A stretch of 64,000 nucleotides of DNA, taken from assembly GCF_000613185.1 (NCBI RefSeq), contig NZ_CCBB010000002.1, positions 434,001-498,000 on the forward strand, read 5' to 3'. This DNA comes from Mycolicibacterium cosmeticum (GTDB lineage Bacteria > Actinomycetota > Actinomycetes > Mycobacteriales > Mycobacteriaceae). The notes beneath the pieces were generated by a model that made no database searches, was not told the origin of the DNA, and saw nothing but the letters and a program-made list of their open reading frames with translations. Position 1 is the first letter of the stretch, and each line of letters opens with the position of its first letter. Shown here piece after piece: positions 1-8,243 of this stretch. The translations under genes and the position numbers were made by a program.

Positions 1-575
1 CGAGCGGCATAACCCATATCGACCATGCATCCGTCCATTCTCGAGACGGCAAAGCTCATCCCATTGACGTCTTGATCCTGGCCACCGGCTTCAAAGTGAT
101 GGAGTCGGGCAACATGCCAACGTACGTGTTGAAGGGACGCGGCGGGCTGGAGCAGGCCACATGGTGGGACGAGCATCGACTGCAGGCCTTCGAAGGGGTC
201 AGTGTCCCCGGATTCCCCAATCATTTCAACATCTTCGGTCCCTACGGCTACAACGGTTCCTCCTACTTCACGCTGATCGAGGCGCAGAGTCGGCACATCG
301 TCCGCTGTCTTCGTCGTGCGCGGGCACTGGGTGCGAACCTCGTCGAGGTTAAGAAGGAGGCGAATGACCGTTACTTCGCCGAAGTGCTGAGTCGTCGTCA
401 CAGGCAGGTTTTCTGGCAGCCGAGCTGTTCCGGTGCCAATAGTTACTACTTCGACAAGCACGGCGACGTTCCACTGCGTCCCTCAACGACTTTTGAGACG
501 TATTGGCGAAGCTGCACCTTTCGCCTCTCGGATTACCAATTCGAGAATCGGGCCGAGGTAGTGGGTGCCCGATGA
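1..575 (+). CDS. Flavin-containing (Baeyer-Villiger type) monooxygenase, C-terminal part
   Basis: C-terminal part of a class B flavoprotein monooxygenase; the frame is open from base 3, so the start and the N-terminal FAD-binding Rossmann fold lie left of the window. Visible are the LILATGF stretch near bases 72-92, the conserved ATG[FY] hinge of this family, and a FGPYGYNGSSYF segment followed by EAQSRHI. That segment aligns in kind with LYGPNTNVGSGS and ESQVRHI in the complete monooxygenase at 1614-3143. Members of the family use NADPH, FAD and O2 to insert oxygen next to a ketone. The stop overlaps the start of the esterase gene (ATGA, 572-575), so the two are probably translated together. 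Family assignment is firm; the substrate is unknown. Confidence 0.85.
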   Translation, partial: SGITHIDHASVHSRDGKAHPIDVLILATGFKVMESGNMPTYVLKGRGGLEQATWWDEHRLQAFEGVSVPGFPNHFNIFGPYGYNGSSYFTLIEAQSRHIVRCLRRARALGANLVEVKKEANDRYFAEVLSRRHRQVFWQPSCSGANSYYFDKHGDVPLRPSTTFETYWRSCTFRLSDYQFENRAEVVGAR

Positions 576-1537
576 CCAGGATGGATGCCCCCGACTGGCA
601 GCCCAGTCTTGCCAGTCATCTCGTCGCGATGTCCTCGCGAACCACGCTGCGGCCACTGGCGCAGCTGATGCCATCAAACGCCTACGGACTTGCGGTGATG
701 GATCGCGTGCTCCGAACAGCGCTCGTAGCCTCACGGCCTCGGCGCGGCGTCACAGTGCGCAAGGTTGACACTGTATTCGCCGGAGGCCCGGTTCGTGGGG
801 ACTGGATCACCACGCCTGCCATTAATCCGCATGCCAACCCTTTGCTGTACATCCACGGCGGCGCCTATTCTATGTGCTCGCCGGAGACGCACCGCGGTCT
901 TCTCGGTGAACTCGCCTCGGCGAGCGGGCGCCCCATCTTCGCAGTGAAGTATCGTCTTGCCCCGCGGTATCCCTATCCCGCAGCCGCGGACGATGCGCTG
1001 AATGCGTATCGCTGGCTTACCAGCGGAGGGTCCCCGGGTTCTTGTCAGCGCACCGTCGCGGTTGCCGGAGATTCAGCGGGCGGGCAGCTCACGATGGCCA
1101 CGGCCTTGGGCGCACGTGCAGTTGGATTGCCGCTCCCTGATGCGATGCTGCTGATGTCTCCCGTCCTGGATCTCAGGTGCGAACTTGCCAGAGCGCGTGA
1201 ACTTCGCCGCCGGGATCCTTTTGCCTCCGCTCAATCAGCGGCGCGCGCTCTTGACCTCTACGTAGGTGGCGCAGATCGCGGAGATCCGCGCCTGAGCGTG
1301 CTTGACGCGGACCTCACCTCGATGCCGCCGATCCTCATTCAGGTGGGCGGGAGAGAAATGTTGATCGATGACTCGCGCCGTCTCGCCGAGCGACTTCAAT
1401 CAGCTGGATCCCACGTCGAGATCCAGGTCTACCGGGGACAGATCCATGTATTCCAGGCTATGTTCCGGATTCTTCCCGAAGCCCGAGACGCGATTCATCG
1501 AGCGGGACGCTTCCTTGAAGCCTCGGGAGTCAGGTGA
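572..1537 (+). CDS. Alpha/beta hydrolase, HSL (family IV) esterase/lipase
   Basis: 321-residue serine hydrolase. The HGGA oxyanion-hole motif begins near residue 95, the nucleophile motif GDSAGG has Ser168, and a C-terminal IHVFQ supplies the catalytic His. These are hallmarks of the hormone-sensitive-lipase family, which hydrolyses short acyl esters and lactones. An in-frame opening extends upstream to 503, but ATG 572 is preferred because it overlaps the monooxygenase stop as ATGA and gives the family's usual length. Sitting between two Baeyer-Villiger-type monooxygenases, it probably hydrolyses the ester or lactone they form; this role is inferred from context. No signal peptide is seen, so it is probably cytosolic. 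Confidence 0.88.
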   Translation: MTRMDAPDWQPSLASHLVAMSSRTTLRPLAQLMPSNAYGLAVMDRVLRTALVASRPRRGVTVRKVDTVFAGGPVRGDWITTPAINPHANPLLYIHGGAYSMCSPETHRGLLGELASASGRPIFAVKYRLAPRYPYPAAADDALNAYRWLTSGGSPGSCQRTVAVAGDSAGGQLTMATALGARAVGLPLPDAMLLMSPVLDLRCELARARELRRRDPFASAQSAARALDLYVGGADRGDPRLSVLDADLTSMPPILIQVGGREMLIDDSRRLAERLQSAGSHVEIQVYRGQIHVFQAMFRILPEARDAIHRAGRFLEASGVR

Positions 1538-1613
1538 AAGTGTCCGAACAGGCAATGCTCCTACACCTACACCACCTCCACCGCCGCAGCGTGAAGTCAG
1601 TCGTCTCTGCCTC

Positions 1614-3143
1614 ATGAGCAGCAACTTCGCGACGGCCTGTCGCGCATACGATCCGTCGATCGTGATCATCGGGGCCGGCTTCGCCGGGGTTGCGATGGCC
1701 CACCGGCTGAAGAAGGACGGGTTCACGAACTTCACGATCCTGGAAAAGGCTGCAGACATCGGGGGTGTTTGGCGTGACAACACCTATCCGGGAGCGGCCT
1801 GCGACGTGCCGTCAGCGTTGTACTCACTCTCGTACAAGCCCAATCCTCGTTGGTCACGGCGATATGCCGAGCAACCCGAGATACTCAAGTACCTCCAACA
1901 ACTCGTGGAGAGTGGCGGACTGGCCGCGCATCTGCGTACCCAGACCGAAGTTGTCGCAATGACCTTCGATGACCAGCTCGGGCGTTGGACCCTGGTTACG
2001 AACTCGAACGAGACAATAACCTGCGATGTCGTCGTCTCGGCCGTGGGTCAGCTCTCCTTGCCCCACGTACCCGTTATTGCCGACGCAGACACCTTCCAGG
2101 GGCCGCGCTTTCATTCGGCGCGTTGGGACCGATCGGTTTCGCTTCGCGGCAAGCAAGTAGCCGTCATCGGCACAGGAGCTAGTGCCATCCAATTCGTGCC
2201 ACACATCGCCCAGGAGGCGGAGCATGTCACGCTATATCAGCGCACGGCTCCGTGGATCTTGCCGAAGTGGGACAGCAGGTATGGAGTCGTTCACCGCTGG
2301 GTGATCGGATTATTGCCGATGGCGCTGCGCCTCGAGCGTTTCGCGGTATGGCTAATTTTCGAGTTGCTCGCTGTGACGCTAGTCGACGCGAAGCCCCTCT
2401 CACGCGTCCTCGGTGCGATCGCGCGCCGCCACCTACATCGGCAGGTTGCTAGCCCATCTTTGCGCGAGCAATTGATGCCTTCGGACGCGCCAGGGTGCAA
2501 GCGAGTGCTGTTCTCGAATGATTACTATCCAGCAATCGCGAGTGATCGCGTGTCGTTGGTGCCGAAGGCTATCGCAGAGCTCTGCGACAACGGTGTCAAG
2601 ACCGTGGATGGAGAGTTTCGTCCTGCAGATGTCGTGATCTACGGAACCGGGTTTCGCGCCACCGATTTTCTCGCCCCGATGTCCGTGCGCGGCTCTCGCG
2701 GAGTCTCCTTGGCCGAGGTGTGGAAGACCCAGGCGTACGCATATCTGGGCATCACTGTCCCCATGTTCCCGAACCTGTTCCTGCTTTACGGTCCCAACAC
2801 CAATGTGGGCTCGGGGTCGATCCTCTACATGATCGAGTCACAAGTCCGTCACATCGCAACGCTCATCAAAGCCGTGGCTGCTCATCCGGGTCATGCGATC
2901 GATGTCAGGACGGAGAGCGCGCAACGCTACAACACGCGCTTGAGAAGGCGACTACGGAGGTCGGTGTGGGCGCTGTGTACGAGCTGGTATCGAACCTCGA
3001 GCGGGGAAATCCCGACGAACTGGCCGGGGCCTACCTTGGTTTATCGACTCCTTACCCGGAAGCCGCACAGCGGCGATTACGTCTTGAGAAACGTCGGGCG
3101 TCTAAAGGTCGGAGACCCTGCAGAACCGAGCCTGGCCGACTAA
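1614..3143 (+). CDS. Flavin-containing monooxygenase, Baeyer-Villiger type
   Basis: 509-residue FAD- and NADPH-dependent monooxygenase. The first Rossmann motif is GAGFAG near residue 20. The Baeyer-Villiger fingerprint FxGxxxHxxxW[PD] is present as FQGPRFHSARWD from about residue 161. A second nucleotide-binding motif, GTGASA, follows, and the YGTGF hinge lies near residue 345. It converts ketones to esters or lactones. ATG 1614 is chosen because it sits about ten residues before the first beta strand; earlier starts would add a proline-rich, unrelated N-terminus. It lies 76 bases after the esterase stop. It is a paralog of the partial gene at the left edge; whether they share a substrate cannot be told. 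Confidence 0.88.
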   Translation: MSSNFATACRAYDPSIVIIGAGFAGVAMAHRLKKDGFTNFTILEKAADIGGVWRDNTYPGAACDVPSALYSLSYKPNPRWSRRYAEQPEILKYLQQLVESGGLAAHLRTQTEVVAMTFDDQLGRWTLVTNSNETITCDVVVSAVGQLSLPHVPVIADADTFQGPRFHSARWDRSVSLRGKQVAVIGTGASAIQFVPHIAQEAEHVTLYQRTAPWILPKWDSRYGVVHRWVIGLLPMALRLERFAVWLIFELLAVTLVDAKPLSRVLGAIARRHLHRQVASPSLREQLMPSDAPGCKRVLFSNDYYPAIASDRVSLVPKAIAELCDNGVKTVDGEFRPADVVIYGTGFRATDFLAPMSVRGSRGVSLAEVWKTQAYAYLGITVPMFPNLFLLYGPNTNVGSGSILYMIESQVRHIATLIKAVAAHPGHAIDVRTESAQRYNTRLRRRLRRSVWALCTSWYRTSSGEIPTNWPGPTLVYRLLTRKPHSGDYVLRNVGRLKVGDPAEPSLAD

Positions 3144-3188
3144 GGGCACGAGACGCACACTTAACCGCTAGGCCAATAATGTCTAGAT

Positions 3189-3216
3189 ATTGACATCAAT
3201 GGCATCTTTGTAAAGA
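3189..3216 (+). promoter_or_regulatory. Putative regulated promoter of the P450 operon
   Basis: A consensus -35 TTGACA (3190-3195) is followed after 15 bases by TAAAGA (3211-3216). The -35 lies inside the inverted repeat ATTGA-CA-TCAAT (3189-3200), which looks like an operator. The P450 start is 43 bases downstream of the -10. No transcription factor gene is visible in the cluster, so the regulator would lie left of the window or elsewhere. Confidence 0.4.
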
Positions 3217-3259
3217 CTGGTGGACGCCCGTCAAAGCGGCCCAGCGTCCAGGAGGAACC

Positions 3260-4717
3260 ATGACGAATCACCTTCTCGCACCTGCGCACCACGTGAAGGA
3301 GCGGTTGTCCTCTGTGATCATGGTCCCCGCGCCTCACGCCGTCGACGACAGATGGCGTCGATGGAGCCGGGACTGGCCGGTTCGTGAACTGGCACCGGCA
3401 CCCGCGGGCAGTGGATTGAAAGCCGTCCGGGGGGATGCCGGACTGCCCTTCGTGGGTCACACGCTCGACTACATCCGATTCGGCTCGGATTTCAGTCGAG
3501 AGCGCTACGACCGTCTGGGTTCGGTGTCGTGGATGGGCGCGTTCGGCACCAAGATGGTGGTCATCGCCGGCCCTGACGCCACTCGAGAGGCGTTCACGAG
3601 CGAAGCGAAGGCATTCTCTCAGGATGGCTGGTCCTTCCTGATCGACGCCTTCTTCCATCGCGGTTTGATGCTCATGAGCTTCGACGAGCACTTGATGCAC
3701 CGGCGCATCATGCAGGAGGCGTTTACGCGTCCGCGCCTGACCGGATACGTCGAACAGGTAACGCCATGCGTTCGCTCGGCAGTGCCTGCGTGGCCGGTGG
3801 GCCCGTCGGTTCGAATCTACCCACTGTTGAAGGAACTCACCCTCGACATCGCTACCGACGTCTTCATGGGCGGCCGCGGCAAGGACGAGAGCGATGCTGT
3901 CAACAAGGCGTTCGTCGCTACGGTCCGGGCGGCGAGTTCCCTTGTGCGTGCTCCGCTTCCGGGAACCAGATTCCGCGCTGGTGTGCAAGGGCGGCGCGTT
4001 TTGGAGGACTACTTCTTCCGGCATCTGCCGGCCGCGCGAGCCGGTGAAACGGAGGATCTGTTCGCTGCTCTCTGTCAAGCCACGACCGAAGACGGGGAGC
4101 GGTTTTCCGACGAGGATGTGGTGAATCACATGATCTTCTTGATGATGGCGGCCCACGACACATCGACGATCACCACCACAGCGGTCACCTATTTCCTTGC
4201 CAAGTATCCGCAGTGGCAGGAGGCTGCGGCTGCGGAAGCCGCGGCCATCGGTGACGGGTTGCCGGACATCGAGGCCCTGGAGAAGATGACGGTCATCGAC
4301 CGCGTGATCAAGGAAGCGCTCAGACTGCTTGCACCTGTTCCGCTGGTGATGCGCAAGACGGTTCGAGATGTCGCCATCGATGGATATCACATCCCCTCGA
4401 ACACGTTATGCGCTATAACGCCTGCCGTGAATCACTTCGATCGAACGATCTGGAATGATCCGGAGCGGTTCGATCCCTCACGTTTCGACGAGCCTCGGCG
4501 CGAAGACCAACACCACCGATTCGCCTGGGTTCCGTTCGGAGGTGGAGCGCACAAGTGCATCGGCATGCAATTCGGGACGCTCGAGGTCAAAGCAATCCTG
4601 CACAGGATGTTGCGTTCGTTCACTTGGAAGGTTCCGGAGAACTATCACGTCCGATGGGACAACACCTCGCTGCCCATTCCGGTGGACGGACTTCCGTTGG
4701 AGATGAAGCGCCGATGA
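3260..4717 (+). CDS. Cytochrome P450 monooxygenase
   Basis: 485-residue soluble bacterial P450. The I-helix oxygen-activation motif is AAHDTST (residues 297-303), the K-helix ExxR is Glu352-Arg355, and the heme-ligand loop FGGGAHKCIG carries Cys433. The N-terminus is about 40-50 residues longer than in the smallest bacterial P450s and shows no membrane anchor. ATG 3260 is preceded by a good ribosome binding site, AGGAGG. The enzyme would hydroxylate the pathway substrate, using electrons from a ferredoxin system not encoded here. The stop overlaps the next start (ATGA). Family certain; CYP subfamily and substrate not assignable by eye. Confidence 0.93.
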   Translation: MTNHLLAPAHHVKERLSSVIMVPAPHAVDDRWRRWSRDWPVRELAPAPAGSGLKAVRGDAGLPFVGHTLDYIRFGSDFSRERYDRLGSVSWMGAFGTKMVVIAGPDATREAFTSEAKAFSQDGWSFLIDAFFHRGLMLMSFDEHLMHRRIMQEAFTRPRLTGYVEQVTPCVRSAVPAWPVGPSVRIYPLLKELTLDIATDVFMGGRGKDESDAVNKAFVATVRAASSLVRAPLPGTRFRAGVQGRRVLEDYFFRHLPAARAGETEDLFAALCQATTEDGERFSDEDVVNHMIFLMMAAHDTSTITTTAVTYFLAKYPQWQEAAAAEAAAIGDGLPDIEALEKMTVIDRVIKEALRLLAPVPLVMRKTVRDVAIDGYHIPSNTLCAITPAVNHFDRTIWNDPERFDPSRFDEPRREDQHHRFAWVPFGGGAHKCIGMQFGTLEVKAILHRMLRSFTWKVPENYHVRWDNTSLPIPVDGLPLEMKRR

Positions 4718-5367
4718 CCGTCGACCACAGCCCCTACCTCGAACCCACGGAGTTTCTTGACTGGCAACAAGATTCGGTACGTGACTTCGTGTCATCGGCG
4801 ATCCGTGGTGCCTGCGGCGACACCGAGAAGGCCATCGCCATCGTCACCGCGGTCCGTGACTCCATTTGGTACGACCCCTACACGGTGACCGACAACCCGC
4901 ACGCGTATCGCGCCAGCACCGTCGCGACCGCAGAACGGGCCTACTGCGTCCCGAAGGCCGTGCTCTTGACTGCAGCGTGCCGAGCGGCGGGAATCCCGGC
5001 GCGGCTGGGGTTCGCCGACGTCCGAAACCACCTCCAGACCAAGGCATTGCGCGAGCGGATGGGGGGTAGCGACGTTTTCGTCTACCACGGCTACAGTCTC
5101 ATGTTCGTCAACGGTGCGTGGGTAAAGGCCACCCCGGCGTTCAATCGCGAGCTGTGCGCACGCTTCGGTGTCTCGCCGATCGAATTCGACGGCCGTAGCG
5201 ACGCGCTACTCCATGGTTTCACCGCTGACGGCACCCAGCACATGGAGTATCTGCGCGACCGGGGAGCCTACGACGATCTACCCCTAGCAGACATCCTGCA
5301 AGCACTGAGAACGCATTACGGCACATTCATCGATCAGCCGAACAGCCGTCCCGACCTCTTCGCCTGA
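4714..5367 (+). CDS. Transglutaminase-like (papain-fold) protein
   Basis: 217-residue protein with a transglutaminase-type core. The nucleophile region is YCVPKAVLL, with Cys followed by a helix containing CRAAGIPARLG. A later His strand reads YHGYSLMFVNGAW. After the Trp the family usually has a catalytic Asp (DPT-like); here the sequence is VKATPAFN, so the third catalytic residue is missing or displaced. The start overlaps the P450 stop as ATGA, so it is translationally coupled to that gene. Such domains cleave or form amide bonds; a role in an oxidative catabolic cluster is not established. It may handle an amide or thioester intermediate, which is speculation. Confidence 0.75.
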   Translation: MTVDHSPYLEPTEFLDWQQDSVRDFVSSAIRGACGDTEKAIAIVTAVRDSIWYDPYTVTDNPHAYRASTVATAERAYCVPKAVLLTAACRAAGIPARLGFADVRNHLQTKALRERMGGSDVFVYHGYSLMFVNGAWVKATPAFNRELCARFGVSPIEFDGRSDALLHGFTADGTQHMEYLRDRGAYDDLPLADILQALRTHYGTFIDQPNSRPDLFA

Positions 5368-5381
5368 AAGGGCACTACACG

Positions 5382-7013
5382 ATGCAAAGCACAATGCAAA
5401 ATGTTCCGCTCACGGTGTCGGCGATCGTCCAGCATGCGGCAGCCATACACGGTGATAGCGAGGTCGTCACTCCGACCGGAAATGGATATCGGAGAACGCC
5501 TTACCGCATTGTGCTGGCGCGAGTGGCTCGCCTTGCCAATGCGCTGCGCAGTCTTGGCGTCACGGCAGACCAACGCGTGGCCACCTTCCAGTGGAGTAAC
5601 CAGGAACATCTGGAGGCCTACTGTGCGATTCCCTCCATGGGCGCGGTCCTGCACACGCTCAACATTCGTTTGGCCCCAGAGCAACTGGCGTACATCGCCA
5701 ACCACGCGAGCGATCAGATCGTCCTAGTCGACGCTTCGGTTGCCCCGTTGTTGGCGCGCGCGCTCCCAGCGATGGCGTCGGTGCACACCGTCATCGTCAC
5801 CGGAGAGGGCGACCTTGCCCCGCTACAGGGATGCGGGAAGACCGTTCTGCGTTACGAGGAAGTGCTTGCCGGCCAGGAAGAATCATTTGACTGGCCTCGG
5901 CTCGACGAGCTGTCCGCCGCGGCCATGTGTTATACGAGCGGCACCACCGGAGATCCCAAAGGCGTCGTCTACAGCCACCGTTCGACGTACCTTCACTCCC
6001 TGACCGCCTGCACAGCTAACGCTTTGTCAGTCAGCGAGGCCGACCGTGTGCTGGCCATCGTCCCAATGTTTCACGCCAATGCGTGGGGGCTTATCTACGC
6101 AGCGTTGATGTCCGGTGCGGATCTGGTGCTGCCTGACCGCTATCTCCAAGCCGAACCGTTGGTGTCGATCATCGAAGACACCAGGCCGACCGTGGCCGGT
6201 GCAGTGCCGACGATCTGGAACGATGTCGACCGATATCTGGATTCGCACCCTGAACGGGACATTTCTTCGCTACGGCTGGTCGCGTGCGGGGGATCTGCTG
6301 TTCCGCTTTCCTTGATGCGGGCATTCGAAGAGAAGTACAACGTGCCCATTGTGCAGGCCTGGGGTATGACCGAAACGTCTCCGTTGGCGACCGTCGCACG
6401 TCCGGCTCACAGAGCCGACGCGACGCGACGATGGGAGATGCGCGCATCCCAGGGCCGGCCGATCTGCGGTGTCGAAATCCGGTTGCGGGATGACGACGGG
6501 AAAGACGTGCCGTGGGACGGGCAATCAGTCGGGGAAATCCAGGCGCGCGGTCCCTGGATCACCGGGTCCTATTTCGGAAACAACGATACGGAGAAGTTCG
6601 ACGAAGGATGGCTGCGTACCGGTGATGTGGGCAAGATCGACGCCGAGGGCTATCTGACCCTGACCGACCGCTCGAAAGACGTCATCAAGTCAGGTGGCGA
6701 ATGGATCTCCTCGGTGGAGCTGGAAAACACGCTGATCGGCCACCCTGCCGTGTACGAAGCGGCGGTAGTCGGCGTCGCGGACGATAAATGGCAGGAAAGG
6801 CCGTTGGCGCTTGTCGTCGTCCACCCCGGAACCGACGTTGACATTGACCAACTCCGATCGTTTCTTGCGGACAAAGTCGCCAAATGGTGGATTCCTGAGC
6901 GATGGAGCTTCGTGTCCGATATTCCGAGGACGAGCGTCGGAAAGTACGACAAAAAGGTCATCCGTGCGCGCCACTCTGCCGGCGAATACCTCATCGAAAT
7001 CGAAACGTCATAA
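5382..7013 (+). CDS. Acyl-CoA synthetase (AMP-forming, long/medium-chain type)
   Basis: 543-residue ANL-superfamily ligase that activates a carboxylic acid to its CoA thioester with ATP. Motifs in order: the P-loop YTSGTTGDPKGV near residue 186, AWGMTETSP near residue 326, LRTGDVGKID with the hinge Asp, DRSKDVIKSGGEWIS, and the catalytic Lys in PRTSVGKYDKK near the C-terminus. ATG 5382 lies 14 bases after the transglutaminase-like stop, with GAAAGG upstream. It would feed the acid released by the esterase into beta-oxidation. Substrate unknown; general reaction secure. Confidence 0.92.
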   Translation: MQSTMQNVPLTVSAIVQHAAAIHGDSEVVTPTGNGYRRTPYRIVLARVARLANALRSLGVTADQRVATFQWSNQEHLEAYCAIPSMGAVLHTLNIRLAPEQLAYIANHASDQIVLVDASVAPLLARALPAMASVHTVIVTGEGDLAPLQGCGKTVLRYEEVLAGQEESFDWPRLDELSAAAMCYTSGTTGDPKGVVYSHRSTYLHSLTACTANALSVSEADRVLAIVPMFHANAWGLIYAALMSGADLVLPDRYLQAEPLVSIIEDTRPTVAGAVPTIWNDVDRYLDSHPERDISSLRLVACGGSAVPLSLMRAFEEKYNVPIVQAWGMTETSPLATVARPAHRADATRRWEMRASQGRPICGVEIRLRDDDGKDVPWDGQSVGEIQARGPWITGSYFGNNDTEKFDEGWLRTGDVGKIDAEGYLTLTDRSKDVIKSGGEWISSVELENTLIGHPAVYEAAVVGVADDKWQERPLALVVVHPGTDVDIDQLRSFLADKVAKWWIPERWSFVSDIPRTSVGKYDKKVIRARHSAGEYLIEIETS

Positions 7014-7051
7014 CGTCAAATCCCTGGAATTCCAACAGTCGGAAGGTAATC

Positions 7052-8197
7052 ATGTCCTCACCAATCTCTCCCTGGATGAATGCCGAATTACTCGAGCTTC
7101 GTGACCTCGCTGCGAAGTTCTTCTCGGCCGAATTGGCGCCGCATGCGAGCCGCTTTGCAGACCAGCACCACGTCGACCGAGAACTGTGGAACCGAGCAGG
7201 CGAGCTGGGCCTGCTCTGCATGTCTATACCTGAGGAATACGGCGGAGGCGGTGGCACTTTCGCGCACGAAGCGGTCGTGCTTGAAGAGCAGGCCCGCATA
7301 GGTGACAGCTCATGGGGCGCGGGACTGCACAGCGGAATCGTCGCCCACTACATCCTGCAGTACGCGACTGAAGAGCTGCGCGCGCAGTGGCTTCCCAAGA
7401 TGGCGTCCGGTGAAATGATCGGGGCGATCGCCATGACAGAACCGGGGACCGGGTCCGATCTGCAGAGCGTCAAGACAAAAGCCCTCCTGGACGGTGACGA
7501 GTACGTGATCACCGGCTCCAAGACTTTCATCACCAACGGCCAACAGGCCGACCTCATCATCGTTGTTGCCAAGACAGATCCGAGCCAGGGCGCTGCGGGC
7601 ATCTCTTTGATCGTTGTCGAGGCTGACCGGGCGGGATTCCGGCGCGGCAAGGTTCTCGACAAAATCGGCCAGCGCGGCCAGGACACCTCCGAATTGTTCT
7701 TCGATGAAGTGAGAGTTCCGCGCTCGCATCTACTGGGCCAGTCTGAGGGACAGGGCTTCATTCAGCTGATGACGCAGCTGCCACAAGAGCGACTCATCGT
7801 CGCGGTGGGGGCTGTCGCAGCGATGGAACTTGCCCTGGAGCAGACGCTCGAGTATACCCGTGAGCGGGAGGCGTTTGGTCGGCCTGTCTTTGGCTTTCAG
7901 AACACCAAGTTCACGCTGGCTGAAGCCGCGACCGAAACGCGCATCGCACGAGTGTTCCTCGACTACTGCATCGACCTGCACCTTGCGGGTCAACTCGACG
8001 TGCAGACCGTCGCCATGGCGAAGTGGTGGACCACTGAGCGAGCGATGAAGGTACTCGATGACTGTATGCAGCTTCACGGCGGATATGGCTACATGACCGA
8101 GTACCCCATCTCGAGATTGTGGGTGGATCAGCGCGTGCAAAAAATCTATGCCGGCACGAACGAGGTGATGAAGGAAATCATCTCGCGTTCCCTATGA
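7052..8197 (+). CDS. Acyl-CoA dehydrogenase (LCAD/IVD-type active site)
   Basis: 381-residue FAD-dependent dehydrogenase that introduces the alpha-beta double bond in an acyl-CoA. Signatures include AMTEPGTGSD (FAD binding), GSKTFITNGQQ, the RxAFGRP segment and QLHGGYGYM. The usual C-terminal Glu of MCAD (YEGT) is Ala here (YAGTNEVM). Instead a Glu is present in LPQERL (Glu246), the position used as base in long-chain and isovaleryl-CoA dehydrogenases. ATG 7052 is preferred because GGAAGG precedes it and upstream codons overlap the ligase gene. It follows the acyl-CoA synthetase by 38 bases and probably oxidises its product. Confidence 0.92.
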   Translation: MSSPISPWMNAELLELRDLAAKFFSAELAPHASRFADQHHVDRELWNRAGELGLLCMSIPEEYGGGGGTFAHEAVVLEEQARIGDSSWGAGLHSGIVAHYILQYATEELRAQWLPKMASGEMIGAIAMTEPGTGSDLQSVKTKALLDGDEYVITGSKTFITNGQQADLIIVVAKTDPSQGAAGISLIVVEADRAGFRRGKVLDKIGQRGQDTSELFFDEVRVPRSHLLGQSEGQGFIQLMTQLPQERLIVAVGAVAAMELALEQTLEYTREREAFGRPVFGFQNTKFTLAEAATETRIARVFLDYCIDLHLAGQLDVQTVAMAKWWTTERAMKVLDDCMQLHGGYGYMTEYPISRLWVDQRVQKIYAGTNEVMKEIISRSL

Positions 8198-8243
8198 CTC
8201 AGATGAGTTGCCGCCTGCACGTTAGTCACCTGGAGGAGGATTG

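Noticed and set aside
3135..3182. Minus-strand sequence resembling a tRNA D-arm (GGCCTAGCGGTTAAG)
   Set aside because: The 5' and 3' acceptor strands do not pair, the anticodon arm is degenerate, and the rest overlaps the monooxygenase coding end. At most a chance match or very old remnant.
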